Shown one piece after another: positions 1-7,293 of a stretch of 64,000 nucleotides of DNA. The stretch spans positions 1,054,001 through 1,118,000 of the forward strand of contig OZ244807.1 of the NCBI GenBank assembly GCA_965220185.1, given 5' to 3'. Source of the DNA: Azotimanducus sp965220185 (GTDB taxonomy: Bacteria; Pseudomonadota; Gammaproteobacteria; Pseudomonadales; Azotimanducaceae). The notes beneath the pieces were generated by a model. It had not been told where the DNA came from. It did no database searches and was given only the letters and a program-made list of their open reading frames with translations. The first letter of the stretch is position 1. The number at the start of each line of letters is the position of its first letter. The position numbers and the translations under genes are program-made.

Positions 1-1
1 T

Positions 2-265
2 GTCGTCAACGGCTTCCATGCGGACAACGGGTCCGAGTACGTCAACCACCGCGTGGCCGCGCTGCTCGGCAGGCTGCACATCGGGAAGTTCACCAGATCG
101 CGGGCGCGGCGCTTCGCGGGCCTCGTCAACGCCTTCGCGCAGCTGAAGTCCCCGCCCGGCGCGTCGGGGCATCTCCGCGACGGGGTCAGCTTTGAGGCGC
201 TCGACCGCGCCCGCCACGGCGTGGAGGTTGGCCATGGCCGGAAGGGAACTTCCGGCCATGCCTGA
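2..265 (+). pseudogene. Transposase (integrase-core) remnant, 5' end outside the window
   Basis: Read from base 2, the frame gives a DDE/rve integrase-core segment: HADNGSEYVNH contains the second catalytic Asp region (DNGSE), followed by LLGRLHIGKFTRSRARR. In intact relatives this is followed by an N-D-x-x-x-E-S-K-N-G stretch carrying the catalytic Glu. Here that stretch is replaced by unrelated sequence and the frame stops at 265, so the active site is incomplete. The upstream part lies before the window. I read it as a decayed insertion-sequence fragment. The exact IS family is not assignable from this piece. Confidence 0.6.
233..260. repeat. Perfect 12-bp hairpin with GGAA loop
   Basis: CATGGCCGGAAG (233-244) and CTTCCGGCCATG (249-260) are exact reverse complements around a four-base GGAA loop. 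The hairpin overlaps the end of the transposase remnant. No T-tract follows, so a rho-independent terminator is not supported. Confidence 0.6.
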
Positions 266-557
266 CCCAGCTTTGACCAAGGATGAAGGCGTTGTCGCGG
301 CAGACCTTGCCCAAGATCTCGAAGTCCGCAATCATGCCCTTCCCATCAACCGACACGCCGCTGTCACCAGCCCCGGCATTCGCCTCCGTGCGGGCGTTAC
401 TGACCGATAGCCGCTAGAGGTACGTGGTTCGCTCAATCATGCTGTTGAGCATAGCAGAATGGTGATTCTGCTTTGCTCGCGAATTCAATGCCTTACGGCA
501 CTGAATTCGGCGGCACATCCATGTGCCGTTAGGGAAACCCTGTTATTCAGAGTTTCC
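266..557. other. Intergenic stretch without a recognised gene
   Basis: Between the transposase remnant and vapC I find no frame that resembles a known protein. The right part (481-563) is filled by three consecutive hairpins, listed separately. The left part may be further decayed mobile-element DNA, but nothing in it is diagnostic. Confidence 0.4.
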
Positions 558-563
558 CTAACG
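481..563. repeat. Three consecutive inverted repeats at the vapC 3' end
   Basis: Hairpin 1 pairs GAATTCAATGCC (481-492) with GGCACTGAATTC (497-508), one mismatch. Hairpin 2 pairs CGGCACAT (511-518) with ATGTGCCG (521-528) perfectly. Hairpin 3 pairs CGTTAGGGAAAC (527-538) with GTTTCCCTAACG (552-563) perfectly and contains the vapC stop codon. Hairpin 3 could end vapC transcription. The array of three is denser than a simple terminator and may be the edge of a mobile or structured element. Confidence 0.65.
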
Positions 564-938
564 AATCGCGATCACTTCTGCTTCAATGGCGAGCTGCGCC
601 CAAACGCGGTCAGCCGTATAGACGGGAGCGCCTACGTCAATGCCGAGAGCAAGGCAAGCTCGGTCGCCCAAAGACAGGCCGTGCGCCTTCGTCCGGCTCC
701 GTAGGCCGCCCGCGATCTCCGCTTGCGAAGGTGTGAGCGGTACAAAGGCCAGACCAATGCCCTCCAAACTCGTTCGTAGCTGCGCTGCTTCGAGCTCTCC
801 TTCCCCGACCTTCTGAACAACTTCGATCCAGTTGACTGTCGAGATGCGTGCGTTCGCGATTACCGCGCGAACAGAGTCCGCACCCGCTTCCCGCTGCAAA
901 TAGGCGAGCAAAGCGGAAGCATCCAACACTGCGCTCAC
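558..938 (-). CDS. vapC: VapC-type PIN-domain ribonuclease toxin
   Basis: This 126-residue protein has the size and acidic pattern of VapC toxins: Asp6 (VLDASALLAYL), Glu39 (WIEV), Asp92 (LGDRACLAL) and Asp110 (YTADRVW). Family knowledge: VapC proteins are Mg-dependent endoribonucleases that stop translation when freed from VapB. The ATG overlaps the stop of the upstream AbrB-type gene by four bases (ATGA), the usual translational coupling of antitoxin and toxin. The 3' end lies inside a perfect 12-bp inverted repeat that could act as terminator. All four acidic residues are present, so the toxin looks intact. Confidence 0.88.
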   Translation of the reverse strand: MSAVLDASALLAYLQREAGADSVRAVIANARISTVNWIEVVQKVGEGELEAAQLRTSLEGIGLAFVPLTPSQAEIAGGLRSRTKAHGLSLGDRACLALGIDVGAPVYTADRVWAQLAIEAEVIAIR

Positions 939-1198
939 TGCTCAGACTCGCGCCGAGCCTCTTCACGCCGCTCGGCGATCAACTCGCCCGCCAAGCTCCT
1001 GCCTTCGAATCTTCGGAAGTATTCGTGCAGCCTGCGTTCAATGGCCTCCGGCTTCTCAATGACAAGCTGCTCCTGCTCGACACGGGCGCGCAGCACGTCG
1101 CCCGGCCGAAAGCCAAGCGCATTGCGAAGCCTGGCCGGAATGACAATCCGTCCTTGCGGACCGAGCTTCGTGTCGGCATGTAGTGTTACGAAAGACAT
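935..1198 (-). CDS. vapB: VapB-type AbrB/MazE-fold antitoxin
   Basis: The 87-residue product begins MSFVTLHADTKLGPQGRIVIP, a SpoVT/AbrB swapped-hairpin DNA-binding domain (GPQGRIVIPARLRNALGFRPGD). A charged C-terminal tail (EYFRRFEGRSLAGELIAERREEARRESEQ, given in parts) should wrap the toxin. I chose the ATG at 1198 over an upstream start at 1228 because the family fold begins there and the palindrome at 1223-1234 then sits in the leader. It is followed by vapC with a four-base overlap. The family represses its own operon, and the palindrome is a natural operator. Confidence 0.85.
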   Translation of the reverse strand: MSFVTLHADTKLGPQGRIVIPARLRNALGFRPGDVLRARVEQEQLVIEKPEAIERRLHEYFRRFEGRSLAGELIAERREEARRESEQ

Positions 1199-1222
1199 AT
1201 CGCTATTCTTTTGCCACGATGA

Positions 1223-1234
1223 GTACAATTGTAC
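1223..1234. promoter_or_regulatory. Candidate VapB operator palindrome
   Basis: GTACAATTGTAC is a perfect 12-bp palindrome located 25 bases upstream of the vapB start. AbrB/VapB antitoxins bind such inverted repeats in their own promoters (family knowledge). Assignment as operator is inference from position. Confidence 0.5.
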
Positions 1235-1400
1235 ACAACACGTAAAAACGTGCCGAATTTATAGGAATTGGCATCCTAATCAGAACCCGCTGGCTCAAAG
1301 AGTTCGAAGTCGAGACGTCGCATTGGTGTTGATACGACCATATGTGACGCATATCAGTGCTAAATTGCCCTTGATTCAATGACGACGAGGGGGTGAACAC

Positions 1401-2171
1401 ATGTCGCCCGGCACCCGCATCAAGCAATTGCAAGATGAGTTGCGGCGCTACGCGCATGCCTACTATGTCCGCGACGACCCGAAGATTCCGGATGCGGAGT
1501 ACGACCAGCTTTTCGATGAGCTTGAGCGTCTCGAAGCCGAGCATCCCGAATTCGCGAGCCTCGATTCGCCGACCATGCGCATCGGCGGCATCCCGGACGA
1601 TGCCTTCGCGCCCGTTCAGCACCAACTGCCGATGCTGTCGCTCGGCAAGGCTCAGGCCGCAGGCGAACTCGAATCCTGGTATGCGCGCTGCCAAGACTTG
1701 CTGCAGACAACCGATGACGTGGCGCTCACCTGCTAACCGAAGATCGATGGCGTCGCCATCAGTCTGATCTATGAGGGCGGTCTCCTGGTGCGCGCCGCGA
1801 CCCGCGGCGACGGACAGACCGGAGAGACCATCACCGCCAACGCGCGAACGATTCACAGCATTCCGCTTCGGCTTCACGGCGCGCCGCCGCCTCTGCTTGA
1901 GGTGCGCGGCGAAGTGTATCTGCGCGATGCGGACTTTCACGCCTTCAACGCCAAGGCCGAGGCGGCTGGCGAGCGCACGATGGTCAATCCGCGCAACGGC
2001 GCGGCTGGCAGCCTGCGCCAGAAGGATGCGGGCGCGACCGCCAAGCGCCCGCTGCGGTTTCTGGCCTACAGCATTGGCCAATTGAACGCTGAGAGGCCCC
2101 CTGAAACGCAGTGGCAGGCACTCGGGATGCTCAAGGGCTGGGGCTTCCCCACGCACGACAGCGCGCTTTAG
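1401..2171 (+). pseudogene. ligA: Truncated NAD-dependent DNA ligase fragment with nonsense codon
   Basis: The frame encodes the N-terminal Ia and nucleotidyltransferase part of LigA: RYAHAYYVRDDPKIPDAEYDQLF, then LPMLSLGKA, then KIDGVAISL with the adenylated lysine, then TRGDGQTGE and VNPRNGAAGSLRQKD. Two defects are visible. Codon 112, just before the P-K-I-D-G motif, is TAA where the family has Glu (EPKxDG), and the frame ends after about 257 codons, so the OB fold, zinc finger, HhH and BRCT domains are missing. LigA is essential, so an intact copy must lie elsewhere. This is a duplicated, decayed 5' fragment beside an accessory PIN-like module. Confidence 0.88.
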
Positions 2172-2235
2172 GTAGGAGCGTTCGTTGAAGTTTTGAATGC
2201 TAAAATCTTGCCTATTGATCAGTTAGAACGAACGA

Positions 2236-2400
2236 ATGAGCACGGAAAAGACCGAGAGAAGCATGCGTGATCGATTCGTTGAAGCCATGGCGATCAGCGA
2301 CCAGATCGTTGCGGATAAGGTGGATGAGGACTACAGCCCATACCATGCCGCTAAAGCAAGAAATGAGAAATTAATCCTGCAACTACAGCGCAGTACGTGA
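2236..2400 (+). CDS. Small protein upstream of PIN-like gene, candidate antitoxin
   Basis: A 54-codon frame (MSTEKTERSMRDRFVEAMAI at the N-terminus, ending KLILQLQRST) lies 15 bases upstream of the PIN-like gene on the same strand. No family is recognised. It is hydrophilic and probably helical, with no signal peptide. A second PIN-like gene in this window (10733-11680) is also preceded by a small acidic frame, so the arrangement small protein then PIN-like protein occurs twice. A role as antitoxin or partner is inference from this arrangement. The ribosome-binding site is weak, which lowers confidence that the start is right. Confidence 0.5.
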   Translation: MSTEKTERSMRDRFVEAMAISDQIVADKVDEDYSPYHAAKARNEKLILQLQRST

Positions 2401-2415
2401 TGCAATCGATCACTG

Positions 2416-3279
2416 ATGTTTGTGTTCGATACCGATCTAACGTGCCTGCCGAGTGTGCGGGCATTTTGGGGGACGGTGTGTGAAACAATTGACGGGCAAC
2501 TCATCGTTACGCAGACAGCCGCGAAGGAAACTTTGCGGCGCGAAAACATCGAAACAACCCGTCAATGCGAGAAACAGCTCCGTCTGTGCCAAACATCTAA
2601 AAGCCAGCTTGATGCAGTCGCGCTTCGCCGTTACGCAACAGCGGCTGCAAAAGCTACAGCCGCATGGCTCCGCGCAGAATTACGCAAAGCAGACGGCCCT
2701 TACGCTTTGGATCTTCAACGTTCGGAGAAATGGCAAACGCGGATACTTAATCTCATGGATGCTGTGCCAGAGCGCTTCTTTGACATGGATTCAGCGAATG
2801 GTATCCGAGACCGTGCCATCGTGGTTGAAGCCTTGTCCGGTCAATACGACCTGTTCGTTTCAAACAATCTTTCGACAATCGATCTAGTCGGTCTGATTCC
2901 TTGGATCGACGCGCATCGAACAAAGTACGACTTACGAACATCAATCGAAACGCCGCTCACCGCTATCGAAACAATTCGTGCGTCACATCAAATGGCCGAA
3001 CATTGGCTGCTCCATGTTGCGGTGAGAGCGTGTGTCAAAGATCCCTATGACATGCATGCTGCTGAATCCGATGTGTTTTCCATGATCGACAGTTTCGACA
3101 AGCGAGGGATCGCTGAAATTCAAACACATTTGAAGCAACAGGCTTCGAGTGGCAAATTCTTTCTCTCCGCCCTTGAGACTATGAAACGTATGGGTCCGAG
3201 TCAACCGAATCTCGCAGAAGCGAAGCGTGAACGAATACGATTGACGACGCTTGCAAAATCGACAGGTCTGAAAATCTAG
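2416..3279 (+). CDS. PIN-like domain protein, uncharacterised, SNNLSTI family
   Basis: The 287-residue product starts MFVFDTDLTCLPSVRAFW, the first beta strand and Asp (D5, D7) of a PIN-like fold. A Glu follows in KETLRR (E38), then an Asp in RDRAIVVEAL (D132), then YDLFVSNNLSTIDL (149-155). Where classical PIN domains often carry a fourth Asp, this protein has S-N-N. The protein encoded at 10733-11680 shares the D-T-D/N start, the D-x-x-I-V-x-x-A helix and an identical SNNLSTI, but little else, so the two are distant members of one family. Its C-terminal half is alpha-helical and unrecognised. A nuclease or toxin role is inference. Confidence 0.65.
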   Translation: MFVFDTDLTCLPSVRAFWGTVCETIDGQLIVTQTAAKETLRRENIETTRQCEKQLRLCQTSKSQLDAVALRRYATAAAKATAAWLRAELRKADGPYALDLQRSEKWQTRILNLMDAVPERFFDMDSANGIRDRAIVVEALSGQYDLFVSNNLSTIDLVGLIPWIDAHRTKYDLRTSIETPLTAIETIRASHQMAEHWLLHVAVRACVKDPYDMHAAESDVFSMIDSFDKRGIAEIQTHLKQQASSGKFFLSALETMKRMGPSQPNLAEAKRERIRLTTLAKSTGLKI

Positions 3280-3397
3280 GATCTACAAGAAGCCATGAGG
3301 CCTGTAGGATTCGGGGTGTCACGGTAGCATGCAAACCACCCCTCCCCAAACTGCTAAGATTGCCCGCCTGCCGATGAGTTGGGGAAGGGCTGGACGA

Positions 3398-5587
3398 ATG
3401 TTCCATGGTTTTGCCTGGAAGCGCATGTGGGCGCTTGCTTTTTTGGTGCCGTTGATTGGCTGCGCGCCTCAGTCCGATCAGTCTGCCGCAGATGCCGCAT
3501 CCGCCGATGGTGATGCGCTGACAAGCACTGATCGTAGCGAGGAAATTCGCGCCAAGACGCTCACCCTCGATGCCGCCCGCGTTCTCGCCGCCGATGCCGA
3601 ACCAGGCAACTGGCTCGCGCATGGCCGCACCTATGGCGAGCAGCGTTTCTCGCTGCTCGATGCCATCAACACGGAGAACGTTGCCAATCTTGAGCTCGCT
3701 TGGTATGCCGATACAGACACAACACGCGGGCTCGAGGCGTCACCAATAGTTGTCGACGGCGTCATGTTCACTACTGGCTCATGGAGCCTCGTCTACGCCC
3801 ATGATGCGAAGACTGGAGAAGAACTCTGGCGATACGACCCGCAAGTGCCGCGTGAATGGGGTGCCAAGGCGTGCTGCGATGTCGTCAATCGCGGCGTTGC
3901 CGTGTGGAAAGGCCGAGTCTACGCTGGCACGATTGATGGCCGCTTGGTTGCTCTCGACGCTGGCAACGGCGAAGTCGATTGGCAAGTGCAGACAACGCCG
4001 CGCGACAAGCCGTACACCATCACTGGCGCACCAAGAATCATCAAGGACTTGGTTGTCATTGGCAACGGCGGTGCCGAATATGGCGTTCGAGGGTACATCA
4101 CGGCCTATCACGCCGAATCAGGCGACGAAGCGTGGCGCTTCTATACCGTGCCGGGCAATCCTGAACTCGGCTTCGAGAACCCTGCCATGCGAAAAGCGGC
4201 CGACACATGGCGCGGCGGCGAATGGTGGAAAGTTGGCGGCGGCGGCACGGTCTGGGACTCAATGGCCTACGACCCTGAGCTGGATCTCCTGTATATCGGC
4301 ACTGGCAACGGCTCGCCTTGGAATCGCTATATCCGCAGTCCCGGCGGCGGTGACAATTTGTATTTGTCCTCAATCCTTGCAATCAATCCCGACAACGGCT
4401 CGCTGGTCTGGCATTACCAGACGACGCCCGGCGACAGCTGGGACTACACGGCGACGCAGCACATCATGCTGCTTGATCTTGAAATCAACGGGCAGCTTCG
4501 TGAAGTGCTGGTGCAAGCACCGAAAAACGGCTTTTTCTATGTGATCGACCGGCGCACCGGCGAGTTCATCTCCGCTGAACCCTATGTGCAAACGACCTGG
4601 GCGAGCCATGTGGATCCGGAGACTGGCCGTCCGGTGGAAACCGGCGGACAGTACGCAAATGAACCTAAGCTTGTATATCCGTCGCCCTATGGTGGTCATA
4701 ACTGGCATCCGATGGCCTACAACCCAAACACCGGGCTTGTGTATGTGCCTGTCCTTGACATTCCGATGGTGTTCGGCCAGCCGAGTCAGTTCACATATGA
4801 CATCCGCACTTGGAACACCGGCATTAACCAGACGCTGATGGCGCCGCCTGATTCGTTGACAGGCGAACTTGAAGCGCTCAGCCTTGTCAAAGGTCATCTG
4901 CTGGCTTGGGACCCGGTGGCGCAAAAGCGCGTTTGGCAAGTGCAGCATTCGGGCGCTTGGAACGGCGGCCTGCTGTCAACGGCTGGCGGCTTGGTGTTTC
5001 AGGGACGCGCGGATGGCTATATCTCGGCGTTTGCCGCCGATACCGGTCGCGAGCTGTGGGAAAGTCAGACCTACGCTGGCATCATCGCGCCGCCGGTGAG
5101 CTATGAAGTTGACGGCGAGCAATATATCGCTGTCATGGCAGGCTGGGGCGGGGCGTTTGCCTTGGCGTCAGGCGTGCCCCCGCAATCCGGCATGATCGCT
5201 CGGCACGGGCGTTTGCTTGCCTACAAGCTCGCTGGCGGTCAGCAATTGCCAGCACCGAGCGTCGCGACCATCGATATTCCTGAGCCGCAGCGCGGCGATG
5301 CCAGCGCCGCGCAAATCGAGCGCGGTGAAGCCTTGTTCCACGAGCATTGCTCGGTCTGTCACGGGGGTGGCGCGGTTGGCTCTGGCGTATTGCCGGACCT
5401 GCGCTACAGCAACGATGCCATTCACGAGGTGTGGGACAGAATCGTCCTAGAAGGCGCGCTTGCGATCAAAGGCATGGTCGGATTCGATGGCGTCATCTCG
5501 GAAGAGGAATCCGAGGACATTCGCCAGTACGTCATCAAGCGCGCCCACGACGGCGTGGCGATGCAGGCGCTTTTGAGCGAGGGATGA
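3398..5587 (+). CDS. PQQ-dependent quinohaemoprotein alcohol dehydrogenase (lipoprotein)
   Basis: The protein is a PQQ beta-propeller with a C-terminal cytochrome c domain, the plan of type II quinohaemoprotein alcohol dehydrogenases. They oxidise alcohols in the periplasm and pass electrons to the respiratory chain. Visible features: the vicinal Cys pair (KACCDVVNRG, about 159-160) that lies against PQQ, GDSWDYTAT near the active site, GWGGAFAL near the end of the propeller, and haem motif CSVCH (about 651-655) with a likely Met ligand in KGMVGF. The start at 3398 is chosen because it gives a KR n-region, hydrophobic core and lipobox LIGC. An ATG at 3329 would only add an unlikely leader. 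Membrane anchoring by lipid is therefore predicted. No PQQ synthesis genes are in the window. Confidence 0.88.
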   Translation: MFHGFAWKRMWALAFLVPLIGCAPQSDQSAADAASADGDALTSTDRSEEIRAKTLTLDAARVLAADAEPGNWLAHGRTYGEQRFSLLDAINTENVANLELAWYADTDTTRGLEASPIVVDGVMFTTGSWSLVYAHDAKTGEELWRYDPQVPREWGAKACCDVVNRGVAVWKGRVYAGTIDGRLVALDAGNGEVDWQVQTTPRDKPYTITGAPRIIKDLVVIGNGGAEYGVRGYITAYHAESGDEAWRFYTVPGNPELGFENPAMRKAADTWRGGEWWKVGGGGTVWDSMAYDPELDLLYIGTGNGSPWNRYIRSPGGGDNLYLSSILAINPDNGSLVWHYQTTPGDSWDYTATQHIMLLDLEINGQLREVLVQAPKNGFFYVIDRRTGEFISAEPYVQTTWASHVDPETGRPVETGGQYANEPKLVYPSPYGGHNWHPMAYNPNTGLVYVPVLDIPMVFGQPSQFTYDIRTWNTGINQTLMAPPDSLTGELEALSLVKGHLLAWDPVAQKRVWQVQHSGAWNGGLLSTAGGLVFQGRADGYISAFAADTGRELWESQTYAGIIAPPVSYEVDGEQYIAVMAGWGGAFALASGVPPQSGMIARHGRLLAYKLAGGQQLPAPSVATIDIPEPQRGDASAAQIERGEALFHEHCSVCHGGGAVGSGVLPDLRYSNDAIHEVWDRIVLEGALAIKGMVGFDGVISEEESEDIRQYVIKRAHDGVAMQALLSEG

Positions 5588-5627
5588 GTGAGCGGGTTTC
5601 CGGAGGTGCGTAGTGCGCATCCTTGGT

Positions 5628-5948
5628 CTATCGCAAAAGTCGCTGCTCTAATACGCTCTGCAAACTTCTTCTCTCATCCACAATCAAATGCACCGACACT
5701 TCGCGTCCGGTTACTTCGTAGATGATGCGGTAGGGCTTGAAGTGGATTTCACGAAACTCTTTTATTCCGAGCGGTAGAAGCTCAGGGAGGAAGTTCCCGC
5801 GTTCGGGGTTTTGCTCAAGTCGATCAGATGATTCGATTAGCTTTTCAAGAACATAGTGGGCTTGGTTCAACGAGTCTTGCTGTGCGATGTATGTGGCGAT
5901 CTCGACTAAGTCTTGTTCTGCTTCCTCGACTATCTTTACTCGATACTG
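5628..5948 (-). pseudogene. parE: ParE/RelE-type toxin gene split by a mobile cassette
   Basis: From 5948 downward the frame reads QYRVKIVEEAEQDLVEIA and on to FREIHFKPYRIIYEV and SLQSVLEQRLLR, a typical RelE/ParE toxin. It has no start codon here. The missing ATG-AAC lies at 6946-6941, directly overlapping the stop of the Phd-type antitoxin, and 984 bases of foreign DNA separate the two parts. Removing the cassette and one copy of the 8-bp duplication (CGATACTG on the plus strand) restores an uninterrupted 108-residue toxin beginning MNQYRVKIVEEAEQ. The toxin is therefore inactivated by insertion, unless a weak internal TTG at 5870 is used. Confidence 0.9.
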
Positions 5949-5987
5949 GGTAGTGGCTCAGTTTGAACATTGCAAACCTGCGTAGGG

Positions 5988-6009
5988 AAAAGGCGGCCAG
6001 GAGGCCGCC
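5988..6009 (-). terminator. Rho-independent terminator of the cassette gene
   Basis: GGCGGCC (5992-5998) pairs with GGCCGCC (6003-6009) around a four-base loop. On the minus strand the stem is followed by four T. It sits 90 bases after the stop of the passenger gene. The same hairpin is conserved in the second copy at 15913-15934. Confidence 0.7.
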
Positions 6010-6098
6010 CCGTGTTCGGGAGGTTCCGCGATCCTCCAGCGATATCCGGTTCCGGATTGACGCCCTCGCGTGGCCCGCACTCCCGAGAACCGGATGGC

Positions 6099-6846
6099 TC
6101 AGCTGTCGAGGTCCGGACAATTGAGATACTGCCTTTGCGCCTGGCTCGCCACAGTCTGGCCGGCGAGGATGTGTGTTCCGTTGCGCGTGCCGTTGCAATA
6201 GCAGTCCCGAATGTCCTGCCGCGTGCTGGCCACCGCATAGCACCCGGTCTGGTTATATTGGGCTAGGTTGGGTCCCCAAGTGCCGCCTTCAGACAAAACC
6301 AGGTTCTGCTCCGCAGTCGTGAACTCGCCGCGGGTCTTGAAGCAGCGGCGGATCAGGGGGTTGTCCATTGCTGCTTGCTCGTAAATGATGAACACATAGC
6401 GCGTGTTCTTTTTCAGGCCAGTAAATGGACGTTGGTTGGCTGATATGCGCGAACTCGGTTCTGTGGTGACGATGCCTAAACTCTGACTCGTCAGGATGGA
6501 GCCGGAACTGCCAACCCCATTTTCCCGTATAGACATAGATAGACTGTAGCTCTGTTTTGTCGTTCCGGCCAACATTCTCACATCAGCAAGGTTAATCCCC
6601 GGTGTAGATATTGTTACAGTTTTGTCTGTAAGATCCGACACTCCCGTATCAATGGCATTGATTTGAGATGAGCCGCCTTGCGTGCAGGCGTCTGGCCCTT
6701 CGGTCTCTGGAATGACCAGCTCCATCTGGGCGGCGGCGGGCAGGGCGAGGGTGAGGGCCACCAGGGCGGCGGCCAGTGCCGTCAGGCACTTAAGTTGTGC
6801 GATACCGCATGGGGGGGGGGGGGGGGGAATTAAGGAAATCTTTCAT
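6099..6846 (-). CDS. Phase-variable secreted protein, copy 1 (out of frame, OFF)
   Basis: A good Shine-Dalgarno (GGAG, six bases before the ATG at 6846) starts MKDFLNS, which runs at once into a tract of 17 C. With 17 C the frame ends after 18 codons. With 16 or 19 C it joins a signal peptide (CLTALAAALVALTLALPAAAQ in parts) and a mature domain, giving 248 residues in the 16-C state. The mature protein has a diverged N-terminal half and a C-terminal half nearly identical to copy 2: LKKNTRY, RRCFKTRGEFT, NQTGCYAVAS, CYCNGTRNG and a final NCPDLDS, with six conserved Cys. The LKKNTRY...RRCFKTR part resembles a fibronectin-III-like strand pair. Function is unknown. Export and disulphides suggest a surface or periplasmic protein. 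As assembled the gene is OFF. Confidence 0.78.
6811..6827. repeat. Poly-G/C tract of 17 (phase-variation switch)
   Basis: Seventeen consecutive G on the plus strand, read as C17 seven codons after the start of the passenger gene. Tracts this long slip during replication in bacteria with contingency loci. A change of one base toggles the reading frame. The exact count in an assembly may be unreliable. Confidence 0.85.
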
Positions 6847-6878
6847 TGCTTTCTCCAGAGTGAAATGACATTTCGGTG

Positions 6879-6887
6879 ACTATACCA
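6879..6887 (-). promoter_or_regulatory. Extended -10 promoter of the cassette gene
   Basis: On the minus strand TGGTATAGT lies about 33 bases before the start codon. It has the TGn extension that compensates for a poor -35 region. The promoter is inside the cassette, so the passenger carries its own expression signals. Confidence 0.5.
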
Positions 6888-6942
6888 CATTTCAACCGGC
6901 AAACGGGCGGATTTTCAAACTGGGCCACTACCCGATACTGGT

Positions 6943-7224
6943 TCATGCCTCGGACTTTGCAAGATCAGCTTGCAATCGCTGTATCACTTGCCGCAACGGG
7001 TTTGATCGCCCTTCCTTAGCGCTTCTTCGGCCTTGTGCGAGCAGCTTGAGAAGCGCCATGGTCTCTTGGTTCTGTTCATAGGTCGAAATATCTTGCAATA
7101 CGGCCTTGGGTCTCCCGTTCTGCGTGATGATGATCGTATCGCGAGTGTCGTTCACCTCCCGTATGACTTCTGCAGTATGGGCTTTGAGAAATGTAAGTGG
7201 CCTAATGGCTGAGCTGGGCTTCAT
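6943..7224 (-). CDS. Phd/YefM-type antitoxin (now without intact toxin)
   Basis: The 93-residue protein starts MKPSSAIRPLTFLKAHTAEV and continues DTIIITQNGRPKAVLQDISTYEQ, the Phd/YefM DNA-binding fold. The C-terminal tail (RQVIQRLQADLAKSEA) would neutralise a RelE/ParE toxin. I chose the ATG at 7224 because the family starts there. Sixteen further codons upstream are possible. Its stop overlaps the old ParE start codon (ATGA). The toxin frame is broken after five codons by the mobile cassette, so this is an orphaned antitoxin in the present arrangement. Confidence 0.88.
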   Translation of the reverse strand: MKPSSAIRPLTFLKAHTAEVIREVNDTRDTIIITQNGRPKAVLQDISTYEQNQETMALLKLLAQGRRSAKEGRSNPLRQVIQRLQADLAKSEA

Positions 7225-7293
7225 CGCTGTTATCTTTTGACAGTATGGCAATCGTACTAAATTCTGGATCATCTTGTTGATCTCGAGAGCTCC

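Larger units (their letters stand above)
5949..6932. mobile_element. 984-bp non-autonomous mobile cassette with phase-variable passenger gene
   Basis: The ends are 19-bp inverted repeats, GGTAGTGGCTCAGTTTGAA at 5949-5967 and its near-perfect complement at 6914-6932 (one mismatch). They are flanked by the direct repeat CGATACTG at 5941-5948 and 6933-6940, an 8-bp target-site duplication. The insert carries only a secreted-protein gene with promoter and terminator and has no transposase. In architecture it matches a mobile insertion cassette moved in trans by a DDE transposase. A related left end occurs at 15873-15891 next to the second copy of the passenger gene. The mobilising IS family cannot be named from the ends alone. 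Confidence 0.88.

Noticed and set aside
459..704. Plus-strand frame of 81 codons opposite vapC
   Set aside because: It runs through the hairpin array and antisense to a well-supported VapC gene. The protein has no recognisable features.
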